Of a stretch of DNA of 64,000 bases, positions 30,201 through 38,840 are shown one piece after another (the stretch's first letter is position 1; each line of letters opens with the position of its first letter). This stretch comes from Oscillospiraceae bacterium (GTDB taxonomy: Bacteria > Bacillota > Clostridia > Oscillospirales > Ruminococcaceae). Made by a program: the position numbers and the translations under genes. A model generated the notes under the pieces. It saw only the letters and a program-made list of their open reading frames with translations, was not told where the DNA came from and made no database searches. The stretch lies in assembly GCA_902363145.1 (NCBI GenBank), contig CABIZB010000005.1:1-64000 (forward strand). The letters are read 5' to 3'.

Positions 30201-33090
30201 TATGAGCAGTTATCATATTTTTGAAAATCTGCTCAATCAGCGTGATGTGGTTATCCGTGACAGAAAAGAGGTTGACGGAAAGGTATATTATGAGGTCAAT
30301 GCAAAGGAAACCCAGCTTGCAAAAGAAAAGGCAAGACAGATGAAGGAAGCCTTTAAAAGCTGGGTATGGGAGGATATTGACCGCCGTGAAAAATATGTTG
30401 AAAGGTACAACGAGCTTTTCAACGCAATTCGTGGCAGGGAGTATGACGGTTCACACCAAACTTTTCCCGGTATGAACCCTGCTATAAAGCTGCGACCACA
30501 TCAGGAGAACGCTGTACTGCGTGGAAAACTGGGCGGCAATACGCTTCTTGCTCACTGCGTAGGTGCTGGAAAGAGCTTCGAGATGATTGCCACAACAATG
30601 GAAAAGAAAAGGCTCGGACTTATCAACAAAGGCTGTGTTGTTGTTCCGAAGCACCTTACCTTGCAGATGGCAAGCGAGTGGATGAGATTGTATCCAAATG
30701 CAAAGCTGCTGGTTGCCCGTCCCGAAGATTTCACAAAGGACAACCGACAGAAATTTATCGCCCGTTGCGTAACAGGAGATTATGACGCAGTAATTATGTC
30801 TTTCACACAGTTTGAAAGAATACCGATGTCAGACCAGTACCGCAAGCAATTTATGGAACGTGAGCTGAACGAAATTATGGACGCTCTTGAGGAAGTAGAT
30901 GATACCGACAGAGTTTCCGTAAAGGCTCTTGAACGTCAGAAAAGGCAGATTGAAGAACGCTTGGAAAAGCTGTTGTCCTCCAAAAAAGATAGCTCCCTTT
31001 GCTTTGAAAAGCTGGGATTTGATTATCTTGTCTGCGACGAGGCTCACAACTACAAAAACTGCTTTGTGACAACAAAAATGTCTAACGTTGCAGGTGTGCA
31101 GACAACAGCCGCACAGAAGTCAGAGGATATACTTATGAAAACGCAGTATCTCAATGACAAGTACGGTTGCAACAATATCCTCTTTGCAACGGGCACGCCC
31201 GTCAGCAATTCAATGGTAGAGTTTTACGTTATGCAGAGATACCTCCGCCCTGATTTGCTTAAAAATGCAGGACTCCAGACCTTTGACGATTGGGCGAGTA
31301 CATTCGGTGAGGTGGTATCACAGCTTGAAATCAAGCCTGCGGGCAACGGCTTTCAGATGAAGAACCGTTTCAGCAAGTTTGTGAATATCCCTGAGCTTAT
31401 GCAGATGTATAAGGAATTTGCGGATATTCAGACACCCGATATGATTAAGCTCCCTGTGCCGAAGCTGAAAACAGGAGAGCCGATTGTTGTTACTGCAAAA
31501 CCCGATGACAGACAAAAGGCATATATGAAAGAGCTTGCGGCACGTTCCGAAGCTATCCACAACGGCAATATTGACCCGTCCGTTGATAATATGCCAAAAA
31601 TAACGCACGAAGCAAGGCTTTTGGGACTTGATTCACGCTGTATTTTCAAAGAAGCAGAGCCTACTCCCGATAGCAAGGTTATGAAGCTGCTTGACAACCT
31701 TGAACAGAACTACCGTGAAACTATGGAGCAAAAAGGCGTCCAGATTGTATTCTGCGATATTGCAATCAACGAGGATTCGGAGCATTTCTCGGTATATGAA
31801 GCAATCAAGGCTGACCTTGTGAAGCGTGGTATTCCGAAAGAGGAAATCTGCTTTGCTGGTGACGCACAGACAGATAAAGCGAGAGCTGAAATGTTTGAAC
31901 AGCTCCGAAAGGGTGAAAAGCGTTTTATAATCGCTTCGACCTCAAAGCTGGGAACAGGTGCTAACGTTCAGGACAGGATTTGTGCTATTCACCATTTAGA
32001 TATTCCGTGGAAGCCTGCCGACCTTACACAGCAGGACGGACGAGGTATAAGGCAGGGCAATAGCTTTGACGAGGTTGGTATTTATCACTATCTGACAGAG
32101 GAAACCTTTGACGCATATATGATGGGTATTATCACCAACAAGGCAAAGTTTATCAATCAGATTATGACGTCAAAAGACCCTGTGCGTGTTTCCGAGGATG
32201 TGGACGAAATGGTGCTTACATATTCGCAAATGCAGGCAATAGCTTCGGGAAATCCTATGATTAAGGAGAAAATTCAGCTTGACAATGATGTTGCAAATCT
32301 GAAAAACCTTGAAGCAGAGCATAAGAAAATGGTGTTTTCAATGCAGGAGCTTGCGGAACGTAAGCTGCCGCAGACTATTGACAATTATGCGGATTTGCTT
32401 CAGAAGGCAAGCGGGGATTTAAAGGCTTTCCAAGAACAGCACCCCGACAATGCAGAGTTTAAAATGGAAATTGACGGAAAGACTTTTGATGAAAGAGCCA
32501 AGGTGGGCGAGGAGATTGAAAAAGCAATCATAAAATGCTCAACTACAGGAGAAAGTGTAAATTTGGGCAAGTATTTCGGCTTTGACGTTTCCATTGAGAA
32601 AAATCCTGCCAATAGCAATTTCTTCAACAGCGGTACTCCTTGTGTTGCTGTATTGCAGGGCAATCTGAAATACACCTCCGAGGTATCACTTGGAAATAAC
32701 ATGGGCAATGTACGCCGTATCGAAAATCTTGCAGGCATTCAGATAAATCAGAAAATTCAGCAGCTTTCCGCTAATCTTGACAAGGCGAAAAGTGACCTTG
32801 AAGAAGCAAAGGCGAATGTTGCAAAGCCTTTTGAACGTTCGGCGGAGCTTGCGGAGAAATTGAAGCGGCTTGAATATGTAAATGCACAGCTCAGTACCGA
32901 CAAGCAGGATGACGAGCCTGTTCCCGTTTCGGATATTCCGACAGAGAACGAGCCTGTGCAAGCCGCAAGTGTGGTAGTTGCTATGCCTGTTTCCGCATAT
33001 ACGGCGGACAAGGTAAATCCGAAGCCGCAGACTCCGTCTGTTCCTCAGAATAACACTCCGAAGCCTGTGTATAACAAAATGAAACGATGA
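24244..33090 (+). CDS. Giant DNA methylase-helicase protein of the ICE (DarB-like layout)
   Basis: A 2948-aa multidomain protein. The N-terminus (residues 1-110) resembles the ArdC/DUF1738 ssDNA-binding domain. A low-complexity linker at about 240-360 overlaps another gene. An N6-adenine methylase follows, with YVGWGGIPQAF at about 1345, TSFYTPPVV and NVLEPSMGVGNFF at about 1398-1435 and VVGNIPFGDY at about 1490. A superfamily 2 helicase carries Walker A VGAGKS (about 2106), DEAH in VCDEAHNYKN (about 2264) and LTQQDGRGIRQGN (about 2598). A coiled coil lies near the C-terminus. Phage P1 DarB and other ICE proteins share this methylase-helicase layout and protect incoming DNA from restriction. 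ATG follows GAAAGGAGTCCTTAA. Confidence 0.85.
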   Translation: MSRLQTVRENWTDITTKLLRDKQELAHFLRFSAKMYKQSFSDAVLIYQQNPNATKVATLETWNKLGRLVNKGEHSIAVFGEDSKCKHLFDISQTNGKRVPELWKLTEDLSADLTAVINEKYGKDCKNIQETIAAVAVDNIKSRLPDMQYAVRQMKLSEKDITAYQQSVVSAVRFVIANRCELDSNMKISGGINLNAADMFKDSRDLIRFCNIVNQSAKDALLEMEREIVNILKQRRERSNDIQIKSDRTVSSRNSVHTEPQRAGTSEKANRQVGQNVAGVGENGVSHRGSDIHNGGSLEHNSERNRQRSGETLSGAGRTVPTAEPTSDSVQRDTDLGENKSADDRTQDNGGNRVQTQNVVIDKLVDRFFHADFNRRLDSYETAGMVFTDCADTSFDPVQFFDRFHSDRFSDTQAEEIRNIIKAAMESREYVPELVTEEEPVIVNNEVVKTTELPPLLDENIINGIMKHDRFFKVKRDEIAEFFKENEDYDKRCEFMKSVFRVEEYTELDVNDVRAGYKAEADGLTVWEGSYLSRTKESKLSWDLVQSFTADLIDKGKYLDEKPKLAVEAVKPSSDLHIRSFSEQDGQIFAEVVQGEKSSVAPVKRTDENIPYIEIGGKPHKLTDIQNYDLEQFEIFRSPVTHDVNGYYADDLAEGDTVKLDGELWTVKSATTYSISLVNDSGEKNIYNSPESKWQETITKAGFEFVPEKALEISEPVFAEPEPFYTQGEQLTFFGEPVPIEQTEKKTRTKPVNIAVSHTAPTTDMINHVLRGGSAEPRSLERIVAQFQKGKSVAENAEFLRKEFGEDGRGYKYAFPDFSSAALVSSWTDNTGITVAISNTAFPEGKNAHLEWSEAAERISEMLENGEYCSQDIIDRAIDNDMKDIAGKLWYLHQDCEVEYFIPDEMFKGGFPDSTERIKASLTDSATLQKYIDGLDDLIRQYEQDRNVLRFHFHKPKELLSRLKDLQLPKRDFITKSDFSYEPKFFVTEDEKDKLLTGGSGVQYGKFRIEKFFKEEHTEKEKIAFLKNEYGIGGQGRSGFNEWHDAKGISYKKGSLSTPDCEAFLKWNEVAERIDRLIAEGRYVTQKDIDERIKDAKRTLKNKTPDDDYDRAMIEQAKKVLEEYGVSPDKEPKQSPLQKIIAKAEAEGIPVEITDEPAKERAVFMDNRDETYIEVQQTEGGVEYTIYAPDLTPVDGGEWEMEEAMELDEAAAALLQTSTYALTEISDYDRFIEIADRNTELDVPAELAKLKNEAFSAPVQKVKDPTQEQQTDTPTVNDPEKITAIKNEPKSGVPYTYHFNVNDVVTGGAKSKFKANVEAIQVLQKIEAENRYATPEEQSIMAKYVGWGGIPQAFTTDRAAESLGGNLGEAAPNGWETEQKQLRELLTPEEYKAARASTLTSFYTPPVVTDGVYQALSQFGFEGGNVLEPSMGVGNFFSKMPENMRDNSRLYGVELDSISGRIAQQLYPKERIQIKGFEQTSFNNNSFDVVVGNIPFGDYRVSDKAYDKLGFKIHDYFAAKSVDKVKPGGVVALVTSKFTMDKLNEKARRYLAERCDLLGAVRLPNTAFKQNAGTEVTTDIIFLKKRETMTVEVPDWVHMSETADGIPCNQYFVDNPDMVLGTMAWDERMKGKYGDDSRVTTCVADESIPLSEQLKAAIAKIEGSIETVRAEEKQRDEADIIPADPSVRNFTHTVVDGKLYFRENEVMTQVAETGKTLDRMMGMHKIRQAAMAVIDAQAAGCSDEELKELQTELNAVYDKFRKSYGNITDSVNERCFRQDDDFNTLAALEIVDTEKKTVEKAEIFSKRTIQPEVTVTRVDTPQEALQVSLDRIGRVDIAYMSQLVGCEPEKLIADLGNDIFRNPAAIKEDEPLSGYEEASEYLSGNVREKLKIAREYAKHIDSGFEKNVTALEKVIPKNLEASEISVRIGANWIDVEDYNRFLKEYAKADTSMFGHPVTRTKMGEYKIEGKYQDRSIAAYQTYGTSRMSSYHIFENLLNQRDVVIRDRKEVDGKVYYEVNAKETQLAKEKARQMKEAFKSWVWEDIDRREKYVERYNELFNAIRGREYDGSHQTFPGMNPAIKLRPHQENAVLRGKLGGNTLLAHCVGAGKSFEMIATTMEKKRLGLINKGCVVVPKHLTLQMASEWMRLYPNAKLLVARPEDFTKDNRQKFIARCVTGDYDAVIMSFTQFERIPMSDQYRKQFMERELNEIMDALEEVDDTDRVSVKALERQKRQIEERLEKLLSSKKDSSLCFEKLGFDYLVCDEAHNYKNCFVTTKMSNVAGVQTTAAQKSEDILMKTQYLNDKYGCNNILFATGTPVSNSMVEFYVMQRYLRPDLLKNAGLQTFDDWASTFGEVVSQLEIKPAGNGFQMKNRFSKFVNIPELMQMYKEFADIQTPDMIKLPVPKLKTGEPIVVTAKPDDRQKAYMKELAARSEAIHNGNIDPSVDNMPKITHEARLLGLDSRCIFKEAEPTPDSKVMKLLDNLEQNYRETMEQKGVQIVFCDIAINEDSEHFSVYEAIKADLVKRGIPKEEICFAGDAQTDKARAEMFEQLRKGEKRFIIASTSKLGTGANVQDRICAIHHLDIPWKPADLTQQDGRGIRQGNSFDEVGIYHYLTEETFDAYMMGIITNKAKFINQIMTSKDPVRVSEDVDEMVLTYSQMQAIASGNPMIKEKIQLDNDVANLKNLEAEHKKMVFSMQELAERKLPQTIDNYADLLQKASGDLKAFQEQHPDNAEFKMEIDGKTFDERAKVGEEIEKAIIKCSTTGESVNLGKYFGFDVSIEKNPANSNFFNSGTPCVAVLQGNLKYTSEVSLGNNMGNVRRIENLAGIQINQKIQQLSANLDKAKSDLEEAKANVAKPFERSAELAEKLKRLEYVNAQLSTDKQDDEPVPVSDIPTENEPVQAASVVVAMPVSAYTADKVNPKPQTPSVPQNNTPKPVYNKMKR
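24962..25321 (+). CDS. TnpV-like protein nested out of frame in the giant gene
   Basis: A 119-codon ORF in the +1 frame relative to the giant protein, over the stretch where that protein is a low-complexity linker (its residues 240-360). It has its own ribosome binding site AAAGGAG eleven bases before ATG. The protein has organised sequence: QALLKKPIGRWGRMWQEWV, then REIDREAEKRFQELDEQY and a C-terminal helix IEHRIMEEIVFRL. This aligns over nearly its whole length with TnpV at 12580 (PYIGHYGHLRKAYLEGYRP, then AQAEEIVKFEL). It is probably a true overlapping gene, although expression is unproven. Confidence 0.6.
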   Translation: MTYRLSPTGQYLPEIQYTQNPREQALLKKPIGRWGRMWQEWVKTEYPTEVQIFIMEGRWSIIPREIDREAEKRFQELDEQYRQQNPRPTAFSEIQTWEKTRVLTIEHRIMEEIVFRLRM

Positions 33091-33104
33091 TTGGAGGTAT
33101 AACT

Positions 33105-36100
33105 ATGGCATACACAAGAAAAGAATACACCCCCGAAGAAAGAGCCGCCTACAACGCACAGAAACAGGCGGAAATGGACGAAATTATAAAGCGTATCGAC
33201 GAGGGCGTCAAAGCGGTATTTCAATCCGACAAGTACAAGGAATATCTGAAATTTGCTTCAAAGTTTACCGATTATTCCGCACGAAATACGCTCCTTATAA
33301 ATTTACAGCGTCCCGACGCTACTCTTGTAGCGGCATACGGTAAGTGGAAACAGCTTGGCAGACAAGTTGAACGAGGTCAGACGGGCATTGAAATTCTTGC
33401 ACCTGTTGCATACAAAACAAATCAGGTGCTTGAAACGGAACGTCCCGCCGTTGACGAGTTCGGCAATCAGTTATATAACCCCGACGGAACAGAGAAAATG
33501 GAAACGGTTGAAAAGCCGATGACAGGACTTGCGTTCAAGAAAGTCTATGTGTTCGATGTTTCGCAGACAAGCGGCAAGGAGCTTCCCGACCCTGTTACTG
33601 AACTGACAGGGGATATAGACAGTGCAAGAAAAGAAGCTGTCTTTGCGGCTCTCAAAAAGGTTACTGGCATTGACATTGAGTTTAAGGACATCAAGGGAGG
33701 TGCAAAGGGATATTACAGTGCCACTAACAATGAAATTGTAATCAAAAGCGGTATGAGCGACGCACAGACCTTGAAAACCGCCTTTCACGAAGCCGCACAT
33801 AATCTTTTGCACGACCCTGCAAAGGATATTGTAACGAACAAATCTCCCCGAAATGAAAAAGAGGTTCAGGCTGAATCTGTTGCCTTTATGGTAGCGGAAA
33901 GGTTCGGCATTGACACCTCGGAATATTCTTTCCCGTACATAGCTTCTTGGAGTGACGGAAAACAGCTTGAACAGCCTAAAAGTGCGTTACAGGAAATACA
34001 GGAAGCGGCGAAGAAGATTTCTTCCGAAATTGAATCGGAACTGCTGAAATTGCAGAAACGCAATCTCACAATGGACGAAAAGTTGGCTGATACAGAGCTG
34101 AACAATATTCAGAAAGCGGAGTTTCTTATTGAAGATTGTGCCGACAGAGGTGTGAATTTCTCAAAGGAGGATACCGACAAAATTCTTGATTTTGCAGGTA
34201 ATCACGAAAATATATCCGATACGGTACAGCTTGTAACGGATATGGAAGAAATTCAAAGACAGCGTGACAGCTACGGCTATGATTTTACATATATGACGCC
34301 GATTGACACAAAGGAAGCTGCTCTTGAAGCCTATGACAGAGGTGAAGCGGTATATCTTCTTTATCCCGATAATACGGAGGGAATGGCAGAGTCACGCTCC
34401 GAAATTGAAAATTTTGAGGGATATTTCGGTATCGAAAAAGAGCCGAATCCCGATGTTATCCGTGAGCAGAACAGCGAGCTGATACCTGTTTCAAGGGAAA
34501 TCGCCCTTGAAATGTGGGATAAGGATTTGGATGTATATGTTGACGGTGTTCGTGCTGAAAGCCGAGAAGATATTGAAAACGCTCCCGAAACAGCAAAGCT
34601 GTATTTGTCTGAATTTCAGTACACGGCACAGCTTGAATTTGAAAAATCTCAGCGTGGCAATGTTGACAGAACAGCCGAACCTGTAAGTAAAAATCCGAAT
34701 GTTATCGGAAACACACCATACAAGGAACTTGGTGAAAAGGGTCAGCTTGAATATATTACAAAACTCAAAACCCGTCACGCTCTGAACATTGCAAAACAGC
34801 TTGACGAGGACGGTGTGAAATTCAGTGGTCTTAAAAAAGGCACTGTTACCGCAATTACCATTAACAAGGCTGATAAGGCGAAATATGAAGCGGCTGTTGC
34901 AAAGGTCAAGGAAAGCTATTCAAAGAGCAAGGAACAGACCGCCGAGTCGCTTGCGGACAAAGCTCCTGTTCCAAAGCCTGCACCCCAAAAGCCTGTGAAC
35001 ATAGCGGCTGATATTGACAAGACGATTTCAGATAGCAATTATGAGTTGTACCGATATAACTTGAAACAGGCGGCTGCAACGGTTATTGAGGAACACGGTG
35101 CGGAAAAGGTAAGCAGAACCCTTGCGGAATATATTGTCCGTCACGATTATGACGGACGGATTTCTGAAAAGAACAAGGAATGGGCAAAGAGCTTCGATAT
35201 TCCCGAAAACAGGTATCCTCCCGTATTTCATACGCACCCTGTTGTGCTGGACGGTTTCATCACGGAAGCACAAGCACAGATAAAGGCACTTGAAAAGTCT
35301 GTCAGTCAGCCTGAATTGCCTGACGTTTGCAAGGATAAATTCCTGTTGCCTGTTGAACGTGTAGAACTTCGTGACGATCATCGTGGTATTCCTGAAACGA
35401 AATACTACGATTCGTCAGTGAATGAATACTTTGTTGACGGTATAGGCTGGCTTGACAATGCCGACTATGACCGTGAGCAGAAATTTTCAGAATTAAGTCC
35501 AAAGGACTTTTATGCAAAGGTTACTCAGATAAATTGTTCCTATGTGGATACAGAGGGAAGAACAGGGCAGATTGACATTTCAAAAAAGGACTATGACTTG
35601 CTGACCGAAAAGACCTATTCAAAGGAAAACAGCGAAGCATACAAGGCGGCAAAGGACAAGCTGGAGAGGCGGAAACAAGAAGCAGGGATAAAGCCGAAGC
35701 CTGTTGAGTATTATGCTGTCCGTCAGACCTCTGACTGTAAATTTGCGGTAGCGACAATAAGTGCAGACGGACTTGTGACAGTTGCAAAGTCTGGTATTGC
35801 TACTGTTGCGGAAGCTAAAAAGGCTTTGCTTGATATTTATAAAAGCAAGCAAAGTACCGTTAAATGTGAGTTTGTTCACCCGCAGACCCTTGATGAGAAA
35901 TCGGCGGAGATTTACAGAAATCAGACAAAGGAGCTTCCTGCCGTAACCTATCGCATTACCCCGAACCCTGATAAGAAATCGCCTGATACGCACATCTTGC
36001 AGGAGTATGTGAAAAACAGTGATGATACCTATGCGGTGGGAAAGGTTATGGCAAAGGGAGATTATGAGAAATGCAACAGCAAGCTTGCAAATCTCATTAA

Positions 36101-36716
36101 CGCTCCGAAACTTGAAGCACCTGTCAAGACCTTTGAAATCTATCAGATAAGACGAGTTGACGAAACCCGTGACGTAAGGTTTGAACCTTATGAAAGGCTG
36201 TTAAAGGCAGGTATAAAGCCTGATTTCAAGACCTATGACAAGATGTACGAAGCTGACGTTTCAATGTTAAGCGGCAAAAGCACAGGCGAAAAGCTGGAGT
36301 CAGCGTTCTATGTTTTCAATCAGGAACGTCCCGAAGATTTCAAAGGACACTCGTTAAGTGTTTCCGATGTGGTAGTGCTTGATGATACAGCGTATTACGT
36401 TGACAGCGTAGGATTTAAGCCGTTGAAAGATTTTATACCGCTTGAAATTCAGCAGAACCGTTTTCTTGATACGCTCCCTCAGACCTTGCAGGGTATATCC
36501 GATAATGCGGCGGAGCTTGAAGCTGTTTCAGATAAGGCTCTGGAGCTGAATATACCGCCCGAAATTATCCGAGAAGCCTGTGATATGGTAAAGGGCGGCG
36601 AAAGCCTTGATAATATGGCAAATGCTTATGAAGAAAAATTCACAGAAAAAAACGCTCCTGCGGAAGAAACACCCGAAATTGATAAGCCAAAGCCGCAGAA
36701 AAAGCCGAAATTATGA
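33105..36716 (+). CDS. ArdC-like antirestriction protein with zincin motif
   Basis: A 1203-aa protein. Residues 1-110 form an ArdC-type ssDNA-binding domain (FASKFTDYSARNTLLINLQR, then WKQLGRQVERGQTGIEIL). A zinc metallopeptidase-like segment follows with FHEAAHNLLHD at about 227-237, an HEXXH motif, and EKEVQAESVAFMVAERFGID downstream supplying a third ligand. The long remainder holds repeated YodL/LPD-like segments and Lys/Glu-rich linkers. ArdC proteins protect single-stranded DNA from restriction enzymes during transfer. The N-terminal domain is similar to that of the preceding giant. I chose ATG 33105, after TTGGAGGTATAACT, over 33087, which overlaps the upstream stop. Confidence 0.8.
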   Translation: MAYTRKEYTPEERAAYNAQKQAEMDEIIKRIDEGVKAVFQSDKYKEYLKFASKFTDYSARNTLLINLQRPDATLVAAYGKWKQLGRQVERGQTGIEILAPVAYKTNQVLETERPAVDEFGNQLYNPDGTEKMETVEKPMTGLAFKKVYVFDVSQTSGKELPDPVTELTGDIDSARKEAVFAALKKVTGIDIEFKDIKGGAKGYYSATNNEIVIKSGMSDAQTLKTAFHEAAHNLLHDPAKDIVTNKSPRNEKEVQAESVAFMVAERFGIDTSEYSFPYIASWSDGKQLEQPKSALQEIQEAAKKISSEIESELLKLQKRNLTMDEKLADTELNNIQKAEFLIEDCADRGVNFSKEDTDKILDFAGNHENISDTVQLVTDMEEIQRQRDSYGYDFTYMTPIDTKEAALEAYDRGEAVYLLYPDNTEGMAESRSEIENFEGYFGIEKEPNPDVIREQNSELIPVSREIALEMWDKDLDVYVDGVRAESREDIENAPETAKLYLSEFQYTAQLEFEKSQRGNVDRTAEPVSKNPNVIGNTPYKELGEKGQLEYITKLKTRHALNIAKQLDEDGVKFSGLKKGTVTAITINKADKAKYEAAVAKVKESYSKSKEQTAESLADKAPVPKPAPQKPVNIAADIDKTISDSNYELYRYNLKQAAATVIEEHGAEKVSRTLAEYIVRHDYDGRISEKNKEWAKSFDIPENRYPPVFHTHPVVLDGFITEAQAQIKALEKSVSQPELPDVCKDKFLLPVERVELRDDHRGIPETKYYDSSVNEYFVDGIGWLDNADYDREQKFSELSPKDFYAKVTQINCSYVDTEGRTGQIDISKKDYDLLTEKTYSKENSEAYKAAKDKLERRKQEAGIKPKPVEYYAVRQTSDCKFAVATISADGLVTVAKSGIATVAEAKKALLDIYKSKQSTVKCEFVHPQTLDEKSAEIYRNQTKELPAVTYRITPNPDKKSPDTHILQEYVKNSDDTYAVGKVMAKGDYEKCNSKLANLINAPKLEAPVKTFEIYQIRRVDETRDVRFEPYERLLKAGIKPDFKTYDKMYEADVSMLSGKSTGEKLESAFYVFNQERPEDFKGHSLSVSDVVVLDDTAYYVDSVGFKPLKDFIPLEIQQNRFLDTLPQTLQGISDNAAELEAVSDKALELNIPPEIIREACDMVKGGESLDNMANAYEEKFTEKNAPAEETPEIDKPKPQKKPKL

Positions 36717-36732
36717 TTGGAGGATTGATAAT

Positions 36733-36966
36733 ATGATTATGATGAACAGCGTACTTACAGCCGAGGAACGATATGTGTTGCAGTCCCTCGGCTGCAAGGA
36801 TAAGGCTCAGGCACGCTCCGTGCTTGGAGAAATGAAGATGATACTCCCTGTTCGTTCCGATTTGTTCTCGCAGGTTGTACATCTTTCTGAAAAACTGGAG
36901 AAAGAGAAGATAGATTATGCTTATGAGATGTCGGCGGTTGGGGTATTAGATGATGAAATTGCATAA
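36733..36966 (+). CDS. Small conserved ICE protein
   Basis: A 77-aa helical protein starting at ATG 36733 after ATTGGAGGATTGATAAT. It reads LTAEERYVLQSLGCKDKAQA and later SQVVHLSEKLEKEKIDYAY. Its place at the end of the antirestriction operon recalls the small transposon-transfer-assisting proteins of such elements, but I cannot confirm that family. A strong terminator follows, so this is the last gene of its operon. Confidence 0.6.
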   Translation: MIMMNSVLTAEERYVLQSLGCKDKAQARSVLGEMKMILPVRSDLFSQVVHLSEKLEKEKIDYAYEMSAVGVLDDEIA

Positions 36967-36974
36967 ATAGTTAT

Positions 36975-37009
36975 GGCGGTATCGTTTTTTGGCGATACCG
37001 CCAATTTTT
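36975..37009 (+). terminator. Rho-independent terminator closing the ICE antirestriction operon
   Basis: A perfect 10-bp stem, GGCGGTATCG (36975-36984) with CGATACCGCC (36993-37002), and then AATTTTTG. It separates the ICE backbone operon from the AT-rich defence-like operon. Confidence 0.85.
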
Positions 37010-37010
37010 G

Positions 37011-37039
37011 TTGATTTTTGATGTTAAAAGTGGTATAAT
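37011..37039 (+). promoter_or_regulatory. Promoter of the ABC-3C operon
   Basis: TTGATT at 37011-37016, a 17-base spacer, and TATAAT at 37034-37039 with an extended TGG in front. It sits right after the terminator and 114 bases before the first gene, giving the island its own transcription. Confidence 0.75.
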
Positions 37040-37152
37040 ATACAAAAGAATTAATATGCTGGAAAACATCTCAGTAATATGCATAAGTAATGCAATTTCT
37101 TTTATGATGAAAGAACAACTATAAACTCGTATTAACAGGAGGGGTGGTCAAC

Positions 37153-38358
37153 GTGGCTGGTGAAATGGGTACTAATATAGCAAATACACATGTTCCAGAT
37201 AAATTGTATGGATATGGCTTACAAGTTCGTCAGATGTTATATGAATTATTAAATTGTAGTATTGATAGTGTGGTAAGTATTGAAAAGTTTGATGATGTTG
37301 GTGTTGAAAGTGGAGAAGAAAAGATTGCTATTCAGACAAAGAGTGCATTGTCTGATAGAAATCCTGTTTCGGATAAAGCGGTTGATCTATGGAAAACTTT
37401 GTATAATTGGTTAATAGCGCTTAAAGATGGTGAGTTGTCTTTTGGGGGTACATTGTTTGTTCTAGTTATCAATGTCAATAAAAGCGGAAATATAGTAGAG
37501 TGGATTAATTCGGCAAATAATGTAAAAGAGGCAGAACAGGTATATGAAAAAATAAGCAAGAATTTTTTGGATGAAGACGGTAATTATATAAAGCAAAGTG
37601 ATTCCATTAATGATTATATAGAAGCATTTTTGGCTGATGAAAACACAAAATATGTATTGTATATTATTGAAAAATTCAAATTAGTTGTAATTGGTGAAGG
37701 GCACACAAAGCTGATATATGATGAATTCGTAGCTAAGACCTATTTGCCAGTAGATATACAAGGATTGGTTTTCGATAAAATGTTGGGATGGATTGATAAA
37801 ATTACAGCATTACAAATAGAAAACGGACAAGTTATGCAAATTTCAAAAAAGCTATTTAATAACGAGCTGACGTTGACACAAAGAATGGTAAATCAAAATA
37901 AATGCTTAATTGAATTAGCTCCTAATCCAACTATTACAGAAATTGAGTTGCAGCAAGATGAATACAAAACATATATTAGACAACTTAAGTTGATTGACGT
38001 GGATTATGATGAGCAGTTATCAGCAATAAATGATTATTTAAAAGCTTCTGCCAACAGAACTATATGGGCGTTAAATGGAGATATAAATGAAGAAATACTG
38101 GAAAAGTACTATAAAACCTTAAAAAAACGTTGGAAAGCCAAAAAGAACATTATAGAAATAGAGCAAGAAGGATGTCAAGAAGTCAAAAGAGGTAAATTGC
38201 TATATTATAAGTGTCAAGATGAGGATGTAAATATGGATATAATAGTCACACCTCAAAGCTTTAAGAATGGATGTTATCATGAATTGGCTGACCAACGGCA
38301 AATAGGTTGGCACCCCAATTATAATGAAAAGCTAAAGGAAGATGAAAAAGATGTTTAA
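37153..38358 (+). CDS. ABC-three-component system effector, nuclease-like
   Basis: A 401-aa protein that leads a four-gene operon. The N-terminal domain reads YGYGLQVRQMLYELLNC, then SIEKFDDVGVES and EEKIAIQTKSAL at about residues 54-65. This matches the Cap4-like/PD-(D/E)XK nuclease layout with a D...QxK catalytic set. The C-terminal half is charged and helical and includes a wHTH-like stretch before a conserved tail (RQIGWHPNYNEKLKEDE). In ABC-3C defence systems this component is the variable effector. Start: GTG 37153 has AGGAGGGG eight bases upstream; GTG 37144 lies inside that site. Its end overlaps the middle component. Confidence 0.7.
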   Translation: MAGEMGTNIANTHVPDKLYGYGLQVRQMLYELLNCSIDSVVSIEKFDDVGVESGEEKIAIQTKSALSDRNPVSDKAVDLWKTLYNWLIALKDGELSFGGTLFVLVINVNKSGNIVEWINSANNVKEAEQVYEKISKNFLDEDGNYIKQSDSINDYIEAFLADENTKYVLYIIEKFKLVVIGEGHTKLIYDEFVAKTYLPVDIQGLVFDKMLGWIDKITALQIENGQVMQISKKLFNNELTLTQRMVNQNKCLIELAPNPTITEIELQQDEYKTYIRQLKLIDVDYDEQLSAINDYLKASANRTIWALNGDINEEILEKYYKTLKKRWKAKKNIIEIEQEGCQEVKRGKLLYYKCQDEDVNMDIIVTPQSFKNGCYHELADQRQIGWHPNYNEKLKEDEKDV

Positions 38359-38839
38359 AGAATATGATAATGTGCGAAATCCTATGTTAGGAGCATATCT
38401 TTTATGGAGTTTCGTGTTGGGGTATTTTAACGAAAATAACGAGGCTGTTCCAATTGAAGAATTGTTTATTGTGCTACCGATGATTATGAAAGCGGACGTT
38501 GCGGAGCAGATTAAATCTACGCAGAAATCATCAGGAATGAGGATAATGTCAAATAAATTTATGACTTCTACTGTTCTGAAAAACGACTTGATTAGTAGTA
38601 TTCACATAGATATACAGAAGATGATGAATCTAACGTCATTGTCATTAGCAGAAGCAGTAAAGGCTGGACTGATTACTATAGACGTAGAATCAAATACTAT
38701 TATCCCACTGGAATTGAATAAATTTAATAAAGCTTCGGTTAATGTTTTGGAAATGGGAAAGAATGCAGAAAAACTAGGTAAATGGTGTGCAGATATGGAT
38801 TTGACACAGATTGAAGAAATTTTAAAAGTGAGGTTTTAA
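38351..38839 (+). CDS. ABC-three-component system middle component
   Basis: A 162-aa protein matching the small middle component (MC) family: NVRNPMLGAYLLWSFVLGY at the start, PIEELFIVLPMIMKADVAEQ next, then a run of helices ending WCADMDLTQIEEILKVRF. In ABC-3C systems the MC protein links the effector to the DUF3732 ATPase. I chose ATG 38351, eleven bases after AAGGA; an in-frame ATG at 38342 overlaps the effector stop and has no spacing for a ribosome binding site. The ATPase gene starts two bases after its stop. Confidence 0.75.
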   Translation: MFKEYDNVRNPMLGAYLLWSFVLGYFNENNEAVPIEELFIVLPMIMKADVAEQIKSTQKSSGMRIMSNKFMTSTVLKNDLISSIHIDIQKMMNLTSLSLAEAVKAGLITIDVESNTIIPLELNKFNKASVNVLEMGKNAEKLGKWCADMDLTQIEEILKVRF

Positions 38840-38840
38840 A

